A stretch of DNA of 63,887 nt, from positions 1-63,887 of the forward strand of contig JAAVDA010000032.1 of NCBI GenBank assembly GCA_014802045.1, in the 5' to 3' direction. The stretch comes from Bacteroides sp. (lineage in GTDB: Bacteria; Bacteroidota; Bacteroidia; Bacteroidales; Muribaculaceae). Position numbers and translations under genes: made by a program. The notes beneath the pieces are model-generated. The model was not told the origin of the DNA. It did not search any database and saw only the letters and a program-made list of their open reading frames with translations. Of this stretch, positions 26,200 through 35,705 are shown piece after piece. Positions within the stretch are counted from its first letter, which is position 1, and every line of letters starts with the position of its first letter.

Positions 26200-26242
26200 T
26201 AACTTTGCAGTATAACCGCCCGACTCCTACGGTGGGTCGGGC
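26200..26242 (+). promoter_or_regulatory. -7 box and leader hairpin of rsmA
   Basis: TAACTTTG (26200-26207) is followed by a 7-bp stem GCCCGAC/GTCGGGC (26218-26242) whose loop contains TCCTACGG. The hairpin would be near the 5' end of the mRNA, 17 bases before the start codon. Confidence 0.5.
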
Positions 26243-26259
26243 ATCAAAAATGCGAGCAT

Positions 26260-27075
26260 ATGCAGCAAGTAAAGCCTAAAAAAGCATTAGGCCAGCATTT
26301 TCTGACTGACCTTTCGATTGCGGAGCGTATAGCCTCCACGCTTGATGATTACCGTGGATTGCCGGTGATGGAGGTTGGTCCAGGAATGGGTGTGCTGACC
26401 CGTTTTCTGATTTCGGGCGGTCATGATGTGACTGTGGCTGAGATTGATGGAGAGAGTGTGGAGTATCTTCGGGAGAATTTTCCCGAACTTGGCGAACGGA
26501 TTTTAGACTGCGACTTTCTGAAGACAGACCTGAATGAGGTGTTTCCCGGTGATGGGCAGTTTTGTGTGATAGGCAATTATCCCTATAATATATCATCGCA
26601 GATATTTTTTCATGTGCTCGACTACCGTGATAGGGTGGTTTGCTGTTCGGGAATGCTTCAGCGCGAAGTGGCCGAACGTCTGGCGGCTGCCCCCGGCACA
26701 AAGGCACGCGGCATATTGAGTGTGCTGCTTCAGGCATGGTATGACGTGGAATATCTCTTTACGGTTGAGCCGGGAGTGTTTAATCCGCCTCCAAAGGTGA
26801 AGAGCGGAGTGATAAAGATGACCCGCAACGGGGTGACCGACCTGGGCTGCGACCCGAAACTTTTCAAAACCGTGGTGAAAACCACTTTCGGACAGCGGCG
26901 CAAGACCATACGCAATTCTCTCAAAGGGCTCATAGCTCCCGGCGCATCGATGCCTGAGTCGCCGCTGCTGGCCATGAGACCTGAGCAGCTGAGTGTGGAA
27001 CAATTTGTGGCTCTGACCAATATTGTGGGTGCCTTGCGAGGAGCATCGGCAACCTCTTCTTCTGACCAAGACTGA
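26260..27075 (+). CDS. rsmA: 16S rRNA dimethyladenosine transferase
   Basis: The 271-residue enzyme dimethylates the two adjacent adenosines in the 3' hairpin of 16S rRNA, late in 30S assembly. It has KKALGQHFLTD at the start, the SAM site VMEVGPGMGVLTR (about 36-48), and the catalytic NYPYNISS (about 108-115), with a C-terminal helical domain (FGQRRKTIRNSL). It overlaps mgtE by one base (TGATG), so the two are co-transcribed and may be translationally coupled. Confidence 0.96.
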   Translation: MQQVKPKKALGQHFLTDLSIAERIASTLDDYRGLPVMEVGPGMGVLTRFLISGGHDVTVAEIDGESVEYLRENFPELGERILDCDFLKTDLNEVFPGDGQFCVIGNYPYNISSQIFFHVLDYRDRVVCCSGMLQREVAERLAAAPGTKARGILSVLLQAWYDVEYLFTVEPGVFNPPPKVKSGVIKMTRNGVTDLGCDPKLFKTVVKTTFGQRRKTIRNSLKGLIAPGASMPESPLLAMRPEQLSVEQFVALTNIVGALRGASATSSSDQD

Positions 27076-28439
27076 TGAAAGAATATACTCCGGAATATCT
27101 CGAACATATCCGCGCCATTACCGAACGGCGCGATGAAGAGGCCGCCCGCTCTGAGCTGGCCGATATGCACCCCGCCGACATAGCTGAGCTTTATCAGGAG
27201 CTGGATCTGGATGAGGCGGAGTTTCTGTATAAGCTGCTTGATGATGACACTGCGGCCGATGTGCTCATGGAACTTGATGAGGACGATCGCCGCAAGCTGC
27301 TCAGCAATATGCCGGCTGAGGAGATTGCAAAACAGTTTATAGACCACCTCGACACTGACGATGCGGTAGATATTATTCAGGAGCTTGATGAAGAGGACCG
27401 TGATGAGATTCTGTCGCATATCGACGATGTGGAGCAGGCGGGAGATATCATAGACCTTCTCAAATATGACGAAGACACCGCCGGCGGCCTGATGGGCACG
27501 GAGATGATCGTGGTCAATGAGAACTGGAGCATGCCCGAGTGCATCAAGCAGATGAGGATGCAGGCTGAGGAGATGGATGAGATTTACTACGTGTATGTGG
27601 TGGACAATGACTATCGTCTCCGTGGGATTCTGCCTCTGAAGACTCTCATAACTCATCCGTCGGTATCTAAAATCAAGCATGTGATGGAGGAAGATCCGGC
27701 TTCGGTGAAGGCCGATACGCCTATCGACGAAGTGGCTCTCGATTTTGAGAAATATGACCTCGTGGCGATGCCTGTGATAGACAGCATCGGGCGTCTGGTG
27801 GGTCGAATCACCGTGGACGATGTGATGGACCAGGTGCGTGAGTCGACCGAACGAGACTATCAGCTGGCTTCGGGTCTTTCAAGCGATGTGGAGACTGACG
27901 ACACCATCTTCACTCAGACCAAGGCGCGCCTGCCATGGCTGCTTGTGGGAATGTTGGGCGGAATCGGCAATTCGCTTATTCTCGGAAATTTCGAAAGCGG
28001 TCTGGCAGTAGACCCTACTCTGGCTCTGTTTATCCCGCTTATAGGCGGCACAGGCGGAAATGTGGGCACACAGTCGTCGGCAATCGTGGTGCAGGGCCTT
28101 GCCAATGGTTCGCTTGACCTGCGCAACTCCGGGCGGCAGCTTCTGAAGGAGCTGGGTGTGGGGCTGATAAACGGTTGCATCATATCGATGCTGGTGTTTG
28201 TCTACAACTTTTTCAAGCTCGGCAGCGCTCATCAGGCCACCACTCTGGCCGTGTCGCTGTCGCTGATGTCGGTGGTGCTGTTTGCATCGGTGTTCGGCAC
28301 CTTCGTGCCTCTCACCCTGGAGCGGCTCAAGATTGACCCCGCGCTCGCCACCGGCCCCTTTATCTCTATCACCAATGATATCATCGGCATGCTGATATAT
28401 ATGGTGATAAGTTCGGCTCTCATCCTCTCGTTTGCATGA
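27075..28439 (+). CDS. mgtE: Magnesium transporter MgtE
   Basis: The 454-residue inner membrane channel has the cytosolic MgtE N domain rich in acidic residues (about 15-130), two CBS domains (about 133-255, with DEIYYVYVVD and DLVAMPVID) that sense Mg2+, and five membrane helices (about 280-454, with GGTGGNVGTQSSAIVVQGLA). It imports Mg2+. It overlaps both neighbours (rsmA by 1 base, the GT2 gene by 4). Confidence 0.95.
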   Translation: MKEYTPEYLEHIRAITERRDEEAARSELADMHPADIAELYQELDLDEAEFLYKLLDDDTAADVLMELDEDDRRKLLSNMPAEEIAKQFIDHLDTDDAVDIIQELDEEDRDEILSHIDDVEQAGDIIDLLKYDEDTAGGLMGTEMIVVNENWSMPECIKQMRMQAEEMDEIYYVYVVDNDYRLRGILPLKTLITHPSVSKIKHVMEEDPASVKADTPIDEVALDFEKYDLVAMPVIDSIGRLVGRITVDDVMDQVRESTERDYQLASGLSSDVETDDTIFTQTKARLPWLLVGMLGGIGNSLILGNFESGLAVDPTLALFIPLIGGTGGNVGTQSSAIVVQGLANGSLDLRNSGRQLLKELGVGLINGCIISMLVFVYNFFKLGSAHQATTLAVSLSLMSVVLFASVFGTFVPLTLERLKIDPALATGPFISITNDIIGMLIYMVISSALILSFA

Positions 28440-29266
28440 CGGGGGTGAAGGTGAGCGTGATAGTGCTCGCCTATAATCAGGAGGCCACTGTGGGGCGCAC
28501 GCTTGAGAGCGTGCTGTCGCAGCACACTGATTTTGATTATGAAGTGATAGTGGGGGAGGACTGCTCGTCTGACCGCACCCGTGAGGTGTGTGCGCGCTAT
28601 GCGTCGCTGTTTCCTGACAAGGTGCGCCTCATGCCGGTTGCACCCAACAAGGGAATCGTAGACAATTATTTTGACTGCCTGATGGCCGCCGAGGGGGAGT
28701 TTGTGGGTGATTGTGCGGGCGACGACTACTGGACACACAATAGGGTGCTTCAAACTCTTGTGGATTGCCTTGATCGGCATCCGGAGGCAACTGTGGCATA
28801 TGGCTTGTGCGGATCCGGAGGCGGGTCGGGGAGGGAAACTGTGGGCGTGGGCCGCAGATTGATGGCCAAACAGCTCAATTCGATAAGAATGCCTGAGATT
28901 ACGCTTTCGGCCGCGGTCTATAGGCGCGGGGTTGCTTTGACCGCAATAGAAGAGGATGGAGAGATGGTGAGAAACAGAGCTTTCGGGTGTGAAGACCTTC
29001 CGCTTGTGCTTGCTCTGCTTGCACGGGGCGATGCGGTGAGAGTGGATTTTGAGGCTCTCTGCTATGATGCTCATAAAGGCGACACTCCCGCGCGGGTGGC
29101 ATCCATGCTCGGATGGTTCAGGCAGGAGCTTGCGATGCGGAGCCTCCTTTCGCGTCATTATGGCATGAAAAAAGCTGAAACCGTGTGGTTTCAGCTTTAT
29201 GCGAGATTGCGCATAGCTAAGTATCGCCTCAGAAGTATCTTCCCACGCGGGCGGGCAGGGTGCTGA
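28436..29266 (+). CDS. Family 2 glycosyltransferase
   Basis: The 276-residue protein has the GT-A start VSVIVLAYNQEATVGRTLES, a GEDCSSDRT nucleotide-binding loop and the metal-binding AGDDYW motif (about 97-102). It is likely a sugar transferase in cell-surface glycan synthesis; donor and acceptor are unknown. The start overlaps mgtE by 4 bases. Its last 38 bases overlap the convergent lipoprotein gene, and its coding region contains the terminator of that gene. Confidence 0.9.
   Translation: MTGVKVSVIVLAYNQEATVGRTLESVLSQHTDFDYEVIVGEDCSSDRTREVCARYASLFPDKVRLMPVAPNKGIVDNYFDCLMAAEGEFVGDCAGDDYWTHNRVLQTLVDCLDRHPEATVAYGLCGSGGGSGRETVGVGRRLMAKQLNSIRMPEITLSAAVYRRGVALTAIEEDGEMVRNRAFGCEDLPLVLALLARGDAVRVDFEALCYDAHKGDTPARVASMLGWFRQELAMRSLLSRHYGMKKAETVWFQLYARLRIAKYRLRSIFPRGRAGC
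29171..29198 (-). terminator. Terminator inside the GT2 coding region
   Basis: Perfect 12-bp stem AAAGCTGAAACC/GGTTTCAGCTTT with loop GTGT; on the minus strand it runs into TTTTTT. It lies about 30 bases after the stop codon of the convergent lipoprotein gene and within codons of the GT2 gene. Confidence 0.75.
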
Positions 29267-30317
29267 GGTCGGTGATGCGCTCGGCTATTTCACCGTTGGC
29301 AATAATGAATGCGGCGGGCAGGGAGCCCACATTATAGCGAAGCAGATTGTCGAGTCCGTCGGTGGCGGAGTTGTAGACCGTGATCCAGGGGAGATTCTTC
29401 GCGGCCTGACGCCACTGATATTCGTTGTCGTCAAAACCGATCTGGTAGATTTCAAGACCGGAATTGTGGTAGCGCTGATAGGCTTTGTTGAGTTCGGCAT
29501 TGTAGACGGGTGAGGCTTCGGCACCGTAGACAGTGAAGTCGAGAATCACCACCTTGTTGTCGGCGGCGGCCTGACGGAGCGACTGCTGCTTGCCGGTGTT
29601 GTCGTAGAGACTAATCTCAAGCAGCGGAACCTCAACAGCCGAGATGGTGTCGGCAGATGTGGTAGCCATGCGTGGACGGTTGCTGAGGAATAGTGATTTA
29701 AGCAGCTGTGTGCGGGGGTCGTTGGGGCGCATGGTGGAGAATGCATTGGCCACAGCACCAATCACGCGGTTGTCAAATTTGTCGCCGGGATTGTAGAGCG
29801 CCACGCCGTCCACTTTCTTATTCAGGATGTAATAGCTCACTATGCCGGCGGGATCGCTGAGCATGAGTTGTCCGAGCTCGCGCTTGAGGGCAGTGTCGGT
29901 GGGGAGTTTGGCAACTCCACGCTCTGCGGCAGCCTTCATGACACGGCGGTCCACATCCATGAGCATCTCTGCGGCGGGTGAGCCGGTGATGGTGTAGTCC
30001 ACATCAAAGGCGTCGGCCTTAGAAACCACATTGACGCTCTCGATGCTGTCGATGGGGAAGTAGAGCGACTTGCCGTCGAGACGCAGACGATAGATGTCGG
30101 GATATCCTATAGCCTGATGAGAGATGGAAAATTTGCCGTTGGAGGGGAGTGTCACGGAGTCGAGAGGATACCATCGGCCGTTGGTGGAGGCTTCGAGCAC
30201 CATTGTCTGACCCTCGGCGCCGTCAATCTGACCGCTGACGGTCCATTTCCCGCTGCCTGAGCATGCAGCTACTGCAGCAGCGGCCAATGCGGCGATATAG
30301 AGTTGGATTTTCTTCAT
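29229..30317 (-). CDS. DUF4369/thioredoxin-like lipoprotein lacking the CxxC site
   Basis: The 362-residue protein has a lipoprotein signal (VAA-C19), a DUF4369-like N-terminal beta domain (about 24-120, starting WTVSGQIDGAEGQTMVLE), a helical linker, and a thioredoxin/AhpC-TSA-like domain (about 228-362). In the redox position it reads VYGAEASPVYN (263-273), so both cysteines are missing; the cis-Pro region GSLPAAFII (331-339) is kept. It is likely envelope-bound and not redox-active. Its mRNA end overlaps the GT2 gene. Confidence 0.82.
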   Translation of the reverse strand: MKKIQLYIAALAAAAVAACSGSGKWTVSGQIDGAEGQTMVLEASTNGRWYPLDSVTLPSNGKFSISHQAIGYPDIYRLRLDGKSLYFPIDSIESVNVVSKADAFDVDYTITGSPAAEMLMDVDRRVMKAAAERGVAKLPTDTALKRELGQLMLSDPAGIVSYYILNKKVDGVALYNPGDKFDNRVIGAVANAFSTMRPNDPRTQLLKSLFLSNRPRMATTSADTISAVEVPLLEISLYDNTGKQQSLRQAAADNKVVILDFTVYGAEASPVYNAELNKAYQRYHNSGLEIYQIGFDDNEYQWRQAAKNLPWITVYNSATDGLDNLLRYNVGSLPAAFIIANGEIAERITDLSTLPARVGRYF

Positions 30318-30347
30318 ATGGGAGGGGTATTAAAATTATTCAGGCGA

Positions 30348-30355
30348 CAAATTTA
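30348..30355 (-). promoter_or_regulatory. -7 box of the DUF4369 lipoprotein gene
   Basis: Minus strand TAAATTTG, 30 bases before the ATG; a near-match TTTC sits 19 bp upstream. Confidence 0.55.
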
Positions 30356-30408
30356 CGAAAATCCGCTGAAAACTGAAACTCCACTCCCCACACAAGATAA
30401 AAATTGCG

Positions 30409-30416
30409 TAAATTTG
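30409..30416 (+). promoter_or_regulatory. -7 box of the TRIC channel gene
   Basis: TAAATTTG followed by C, 37 bases before the ATG; no clear TTTG at -33. It is divergent from the lipoprotein promoter about 55 bp away. Confidence 0.5.
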
Positions 30417-30453
30417 CATCCGGCTAAGCTGTCTGTCACACAAAAAATCAATT

Positions 30454-31125
30454 ATGGACGCCACATTTCTGCTTATAATAGAGATTATCGGTACGGTTGC
30501 CGCCGCCATAAGCGGTATTCGTCTGGCCGCTACAAAAAATTTCGATTGGTTCGGAGCCTATACCGTAGGTCTGGTAACGGCCATCGGCGGGGGCACGCTC
30601 CGCGATGTGCTGCTCGACATTCCGGTGTTCTGGATGCAGACCTGGTGGTATCTTGGAGTGACGGCTCTCTCGCTGGCCACGGTGATATTGTTCAGGAGCA
30701 TTCTCGTGAGTCAGGACCGGATGCTGTTTATCTTCGATAGCCTGGGGCTGGCATTGTTTTGTGTGATAGGCATCCAGAAGACCCTGGCCATAGACTATCC
30801 TATGTGGGTGGCGGCGGTGATGGGTATTATCACAGGAGCGTTCGGCGGAGTGATACGCGACATTCTTATCAACGAGGAGCCGCTAGTGTTTCGTAAGGAT
30901 ATATATGCCACAGCGTGTCTGGCCGGCACGGTGGTCTATTGGGCTGTGATGGAGTGGGGTGGTTCGCCAGTGCTTCAGCAGGCTTGCTGCGCTCTTACTA
31001 TTATCGGTCTGCGTGTGCTCACTCTCAGATATAATCTCTCTTTGCCGGTGCTGAGCCGTCAGGCCAATGCTGGGCTACCGTCGGCTCAGTTGTCGGAGGA
31101 TGACAACGGCGGAGAAAAGTGCTGA
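30454..31125 (+). CDS. TRIC-type cation channel (UPF0126/YadS family)
   Basis: The 223-residue protein has seven hydrophobic segments and two related triplets, each with a Gly-rich turn: GLVTAIGGGTLRDVLLD (about 39-55) and GIITGAFGGVIRDILIN (about 123-139). This is the bacterial trimeric intracellular cation channel (TRIC) family, which conducts K+ or other monovalent cations. The physiological role in bacteria is poorly known. It is followed 59 bp later by parE, which has its own -7 box. Confidence 0.9.
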   Translation: MDATFLLIIEIIGTVAAAISGIRLAATKNFDWFGAYTVGLVTAIGGGTLRDVLLDIPVFWMQTWWYLGVTALSLATVILFRSILVSQDRMLFIFDSLGLALFCVIGIQKTLAIDYPMWVAAVMGIITGAFGGVIRDILINEEPLVFRKDIYATACLAGTVVYWAVMEWGGSPVLQQACCALTIIGLRVLTLRYNLSLPVLSRQANAGLPSAQLSEDDNGGEKC

Positions 31126-31144
31126 CAGATTGGATTATTTTTAC

Positions 31145-31152
31145 TATATTTG
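31145..31152 (+). promoter_or_regulatory. -7 box of parE
   Basis: TATATTTG followed by C, 32 bases before the parE start. No well-spaced TTTG. Confidence 0.5.
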
Positions 31153-31184
31153 CATAGATTCCGAAAAAAGACACACCTCACTAT

Positions 31185-33146
31185 ATGATGAAAGACGAAA
31201 ACTTGCAGCCGCTTCCAGAGGAGGAAGACAACGTGATTTCGGCCGAAGAGGCCTCGCTTAATGAATACACCGAAAATGATGTGCAGTCGCTCGACTGGCG
31301 CACCCACCTGAGGGAGCGTCCGGGCATGTATATCGGCAAGCTTGGCGACGGGTCGGCGTTTGACGACGGTATCTATGTGCTTCTCAAAGAGGTGGCCGAC
31401 AACTCTATCGACGAATATATGATGGGTTTCGGCAAGAAGATAGAGATTAATGTGACAGACTCTGAGGTGAGTGTGCGCGACTATGGCCGCGGCATACCTC
31501 TGGGCGCTGTGCGCGATGTGTCGTCGAAAATCAACACCGGAGCAAAGTTTCGCGACAGTCAGGCTTTCAAGAAGTCTGTAGGACTCAACGGTGTGGGTAT
31601 AAAGGCTGTCAATGCGCTGTCGGAGTATTTCGAGATAAGCAGTGTGAGAGACGGTCAGAAAAAGACCGTGCGCTATTCGCGTGGTGAGGTGGTGGATGAT
31701 TGCGGGATTGAACCGACAGACGAACCCAACGGCACGACAGTGAGCTTCAAGCCTGACAGCGAGATTTTTCCCGACTATCGGTTTAGGATGGAGTTTGTGG
31801 AGCCTCTGGTGAAGAACTACGCATACCTCAACACGGGTCTGTCAGTGGTGTGTAACGGGCAGAGATATGTGTCGCGCAACGGTCTGCTCGACCTGCTCCA
31901 GAACAATATGACCGACGAACCTCTCTATCCGATAATCCATCTCAAAGGAACGGATATAGAGGTGGCCATAACACACATAAACCGCTATGGAGAGGAATAT
32001 TATTCGTTTGTCAACGGTCAGCACACGGTGCTCGGCGGCACTCATCTGGCGGCTTTCAAGGAGGCGGTGTCGAGAACTATCAAGGAGTATTCAAAAAATT
32101 CATCATTTGAGTATTCAGACATACGCAGCGGCATTGTGGCCGCAATTTCCATAAAAGTTGAGGAGCCGAACTTCGAGAGCCAGACGAAAACCAAACTCGG
32201 ATCACGAGAGATACGTCCGGGTGGTCCAACGGTGGCTAAATTCGTAAGCGATTTCATTACGACCGAGCTCGACAACTTCCTTCACAGGAATCTTGACACA
32301 GCCAATGCAATCATAAAAAAGGTGCAGGCTAATGAGAAGGAGCGTAAATCTATGGCCGGTGTGACCAAGAAAGCGCGCGAGCAGGCGAAGAAGACAAGCG
32401 TCTACAATAAGAAGCTCTACGACTGCCGCTATCATCTGAGCGACACCCGAGGCGACGAGGAGAAGAAGATTGCGTCGAGCATATTTCTCACTGAGGGCGA
32501 TTCGGCGGCCGGCTCAATCACCAAGATACGCGATGTGGAGACTCAGGCCGTGTTCTCCTTGCGCGGCAAGCCTGAAAACTCCTTCGGCAAGACAAAAAAA
32601 CTGGTGTATGAGAATGAAGAGCTCAATCTGCTTCAGGCCGCACTCAATATAGAGGACGGACTCGACGGTCTACGATATAATAAGGTGATAATAGCAACGG
32701 ATGCCGATGTAGACGGAATGCATATCAGATTGCTGCTGCTTACGTTTTTCCTGCAGTTTTTTCCGGATCTGGTGAAGGCAGGCCATGTCTATATTCTTCA
32801 GACTCCGCTGTTTCGTGTGCGCAACAAGAAGACCGCCAAACGGTCGGGCCGCAAAGATACTGGAACTGAAGAGGTGTACTACTGCTATTCTGACGAAGAG
32901 CGGATAGCCGCTATAGAGAAGCTGGGCGACAAGGCTGAGATAACCCGATTCAAAGGTCTTGGAGAGATTTCTCCAGAAGAGTTTGAAGGATTTATAGGAA
33001 AGGATATCCGTCTTGATCCGGTGACAATCCATAAGGAGGACTGTGTGGCCGAGCTGCTGCGCTTCTATATGGGAGCCAATACAATCGAGCGGCAGAACTT
33101 CATAATAGAAAATCTCGTTGTAGAAGATGACACAGAAATCTCCTGA
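31185..33146 (+). CDS. parE: DNA topoisomerase IV subunit B
   Basis: The 653-residue type II topoisomerase subunit has a GHKL ATPase domain (about 35-250, with [21 protein letters not shown] and [14 protein letters not shown]), a transducer domain, and the TOPRIM domain ([11 protein letters not shown] near 433-443, DADVDGMHI near 503-511). It decatenates chromosomes with ParC. ParE rather than GyrB is favoured by length and by the coaD neighbour seen in Bacteroides; parC is not adjacent. The 3' end overlaps coaD by 20 bases. Confidence 0.88.
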   Translation: MMKDENLQPLPEEEDNVISAEEASLNEYTENDVQSLDWRTHLRERPGMYIGKLGDGSAFDDGIYVLLKEVADNSIDEYMMGFGKKIEINVTDSEVSVRDYGRGIPLGAVRDVSSKINTGAKFRDSQAFKKSVGLNGVGIKAVNALSEYFEISSVRDGQKKTVRYSRGEVVDDCGIEPTDEPNGTTVSFKPDSEIFPDYRFRMEFVEPLVKNYAYLNTGLSVVCNGQRYVSRNGLLDLLQNNMTDEPLYPIIHLKGTDIEVAITHINRYGEEYYSFVNGQHTVLGGTHLAAFKEAVSRTIKEYSKNSSFEYSDIRSGIVAAISIKVEEPNFESQTKTKLGSREIRPGGPTVAKFVSDFITTELDNFLHRNLDTANAIIKKVQANEKERKSMAGVTKKAREQAKKTSVYNKKLYDCRYHLSDTRGDEEKKIASSIFLTEGDSAAGSITKIRDVETQAVFSLRGKPENSFGKTKKLVYENEELNLLQAALNIEDGLDGLRYNKVIIATDADVDGMHIRLLLLTFFLQFFPDLVKAGHVYILQTPLFRVRNKKTAKRSGRKDTGTEEVYYCYSDEERIAAIEKLGDKAEITRFKGLGEISPEEFEGFIGKDIRLDPVTIHKEDCVAELLRFYMGANTIERQNFIIENLVVEDDTEIS

Positions 33147-33582
33147 ACGCACGGCTCTGATGCCCGGCTCGTTCAATCCGTTTACGGTGGGGCATATGGA
33201 TATTCTCAGGCGCAGTCTGGCGATGTTTGACCGCGTGGTGGTGAGCGTCGGTGTAAACCGGTCTAAGACCACGGAGGCTGAGATAGACACCCGCCTGGAA
33301 GCAATCCGCCGCGCCGTGGCCGGGATGGATGGAGTGGAGGTGATGGCCTGGGATGGTCTGACTGTCGATGCCGCGCGCAGTGTAGGAGCGGTTGCTATGG
33401 TGAGAGGTGTGAGGTCTGTGGCTGATTTTGACTACGAACGAGGTCTTGCCGAGCTCAACCGCCGCATAGCCGGTATAGACACCATCCTCCTTGTGGCTGC
33501 TCCGGAGCTTGCTGTGGTGAGTTCTTCGGCCGTTCGCGAACTGGAGTCGTTCGGATATGATGTGAAAGAATTTTTACCCTGA
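33127..33582 (+). CDS. coaD: Phosphopantetheine adenylyltransferase
   Basis: The 151-residue enzyme adenylates 4'-phosphopantetheine to dephospho-CoA, the penultimate step of CoA synthesis. It has the nucleotidyltransferase motif [11 protein letters not shown] (13-23) and the C-terminal [15 protein letters not shown], where the ISSTxVR motif of the family is expected. The start lies inside parE, and the stop overlaps the start of the protease gene by one base, which suggests translational coupling. Confidence 0.95.
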   Translation: MTQKSPERTALMPGSFNPFTVGHMDILRRSLAMFDRVVVSVGVNRSKTTEAEIDTRLEAIRRAVAGMDGVEVMAWDGLTVDAARSVGAVAMVRGVRSVADFDYERGLAELNRRIAGIDTILLVAAPELAVVSSSAVRELESFGYDVKEFLP

Positions 33583-35192
33583 TGAAAAAAATAATAATCA
33601 TCCTTTTTGCCGCTATTGCTGCGGCAGGCGTGTCGGCTCAGAAATCCGGCAATGCCATGCGTATAAGCCCCGCGCAGAAACTCGGCTTTGTGGAGCAGAT
33701 AATCGAGCAATATTATGTGGACACAATCAATGCCAATAATGTGGTCGACGAGGCTATTGTGGCGATGCTCCGCACTCTCGACCCGCATTCCACTTATTCA
33801 GATCCTGAAGCAACCCGCGCGCTCACCGAGCCGCTGCAGGGGAATTTCAGCGGCATCGGCATACAGTTTAATATGCTCGACGACACAATCCGTGTGATAC
33901 AGACGGTGGCCGGCGGCCCGAGCGAAAAGGTCGGAGTGCTGGCGGGCGACCGTATAATGTCGGCCAACGATACCCTGCTTTCGGGAGTGAAGCTGCCTCA
34001 GGCCGATGCAATCCGTCATCTCCGCGGACCGAAAGGATCGGAGGTAGATATCAAGGTGCTGAGGCGCGGTGTGGCCGACACAATCTCATTCCGCATAATC
34101 CGCGATGATATACCCACCTATAGTGTAAGCTCTGCATATATGGTTGACCCTTCCACCGGATATATCAAGGTGACACTTTTCGGAGAAACTACGGCTCATG
34201 AAGTGCGCGATGCCATAGCGCGTCTGCGCGGTCAGGGGATGAAGCAGTTGATTCTTGATCTCGAAGACAATGGAGGCGGTTATCTCGGGGCAGCAGTAGA
34301 GCTTGCCGGAATGTTTCTCGATAAGGATGACCTTATAGTATATACGGACGGCATCCATACCGAACCGTATTTTTACCGGAATCCTGAACGCGGCATCATG
34401 CCCGACGGAAGGGTAGTGGTGACCGTAAACCAATATTCGGCTTCGGCCAGCGAGATTCTCTCCGGTGCTATTCAGGACAATGACCGCGGTGTGGTTGTGG
34501 GTCGGCGAACATTCGGCAAAGGACTCGTGCAGCGTCCGTTCCCATTCCCCGACGGCTCGATGATACGCCTCACCACTGCCCGCTATTACACACCTTCCGG
34601 GCGAAGCATCCAGAAACCTTATACAGCCGGCGAAGAAGACGAATATAACGCCGATATGATGAAGCGCTATAAAGCCGGAGAGTTTATGAGCGCAGACAGT
34701 GTGCATTTTGCCGACTCTCTTCGCAGGGAGACCATAAGGCTTCACAGACCTGTGTATGGCGGAGGCGGCATAATGCCTGATGCATTCGTGCCTATCGACA
34801 CGGCCTACTATAGCGACTATTACCGTAATCTCGTGGCACGGGGCATTCTCAACCGTTATTGCATAAGTTATATAGACGATCACCGTGAGCAACTTAAGGC
34901 GGATTATCATGATGAAGATAGCTTCATGAAGGGATTTGCTGTGACCGACGCGATGATGGAGGCTCTGGTGGCTCTCGGCACCCGTGAGGGGGTGGAATTC
35001 AACAAAGAGCAGTATGATGTGAGCGAACCTGTGATAAGAGTGATTGTCAAAGCGCTTATAGGGCGCGACCTCTTTGAGCAATCCACCTACTACCGGATTG
35101 CGAATCCGCTCAATCCTATCTACCGCCGTGCGGTGGATATAATCAATTCCACAGCTGACTATACTACTATCCTTCCGGAACAGAAGATATAA
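33582..35192 (+). CDS. S41 family carboxy-terminal processing protease
   Basis: The 536-residue protein has a signal peptide (cleavage near VSA-Q20), a PDZ domain (about 85-170, with GIGIQFNMLDDTIRV) and the S41 catalytic core. The nucleophile is the Ser in QYSASASEILSGA and the general base Lys is in GRRTFGKGLVQ. Such periplasmic Tsp/CtpA proteases cut proteins at the C terminus. It is the last gene of the parE-coaD operon, overlapping coaD by one base. Confidence 0.93.
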   Translation: MKKIIIILFAAIAAAGVSAQKSGNAMRISPAQKLGFVEQIIEQYYVDTINANNVVDEAIVAMLRTLDPHSTYSDPEATRALTEPLQGNFSGIGIQFNMLDDTIRVIQTVAGGPSEKVGVLAGDRIMSANDTLLSGVKLPQADAIRHLRGPKGSEVDIKVLRRGVADTISFRIIRDDIPTYSVSSAYMVDPSTGYIKVTLFGETTAHEVRDAIARLRGQGMKQLILDLEDNGGGYLGAAVELAGMFLDKDDLIVYTDGIHTEPYFYRNPERGIMPDGRVVVTVNQYSASASEILSGAIQDNDRGVVVGRRTFGKGLVQRPFPFPDGSMIRLTTARYYTPSGRSIQKPYTAGEEDEYNADMMKRYKAGEFMSADSVHFADSLRRETIRLHRPVYGGGGIMPDAFVPIDTAYYSDYYRNLVARGILNRYCISYIDDHREQLKADYHDEDSFMKGFAVTDAMMEALVALGTREGVEFNKEQYDVSEPVIRVIVKALIGRDLFEQSTYYRIANPLNPIYRRAVDIINSTADYTTILPEQKI

Positions 35193-35251
35193 CCCATAAG
35201 TGAAATAATTTCCGGATATATTTCCTGCGGGTGGAAATTTTTTGAAAAAAA

Positions 35252-35296
35252 ACTATCCTGAATAGTTGCAAAACTACTCAGGATAGTTTAATTTTG
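35252..35296 (+). promoter_or_regulatory. Promoter of the BlaI-M56 operon with paired operators
   Basis: Two 15-bp dyads, ACTATCCTGAATAGT (35252-35266) and ACTACTCAGGATAGT (35273-35287), have centres 21 bp apart. Together they form a larger inverted repeat with 11-bp arms. TTG (35266-35268) and TAATTTTG (35289-35296) form the promoter with a 20-bp spacer, so the second dyad fills the spacer. Autorepression by the BlaI-type protein is the natural reading. Confidence 0.75.
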
Positions 35297-35323
35297 TGGT
35301 GTAAAACTTAAAAATACCGCAAA

Positions 35324-35704
35324 ATGAAACATCTTACAGCAAGAGAAGAAGTGCTGATGAACATGTTCTGGGACAATGGCCCCATGCATGTGAGAGACGT
35401 ACTGAAACTGTTTCCCGAACCGAAACCGCATTTTAACACGGTGTCGACCTTCGTGAGAATCCTTGAGAACAAAGACTTTTTAGATCACGAAACCGTGGGC
35501 AACAGCCACCGCTATTTTGCAAAGGTGAGCCGTGACGATTTCAAGCGTGGCACTCTGCGCGATGTGATAACCCGCTATTTCGACAACTCGCTTAAGGGTA
35601 TGATGAGCGCTCTCGTGGCCGATGAGAATCTTTCAGACGATGAGATCCGCGACCTCATTCAGGTAGTTCAGTCAGCTTCTAAAGAAAAGGAAAACAAAGG
35701 CTGA
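35324..35704 (+). CDS. BlaI/MecI family transcriptional repressor
   Basis: The 126-residue protein matches BlaI/CopY (PF03965): winged helix at about 1-75 (LTAREEVLMNMFWDNGPMHV, then HFNTVSTFVRILENKDFLDH) and a C-terminal dimerisation helix pair with the segment that BlaR1-type proteases cut. It should bind the paired ACTA-N7-TAGT dyads over its own promoter. The partner M56 peptidase follows 1 base after the stop codon. No beta-lactamase gene is nearby. Confidence 0.93.
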   Translation: MKHLTAREEVLMNMFWDNGPMHVRDVLKLFPEPKPHFNTVSTFVRILENKDFLDHETVGNSHRYFAKVSRDDFKRGTLRDVITRYFDNSLKGMMSALVADENLSDDEIRDLIQVVQSASKEKENKG

Positions 35705-35705
35705 T

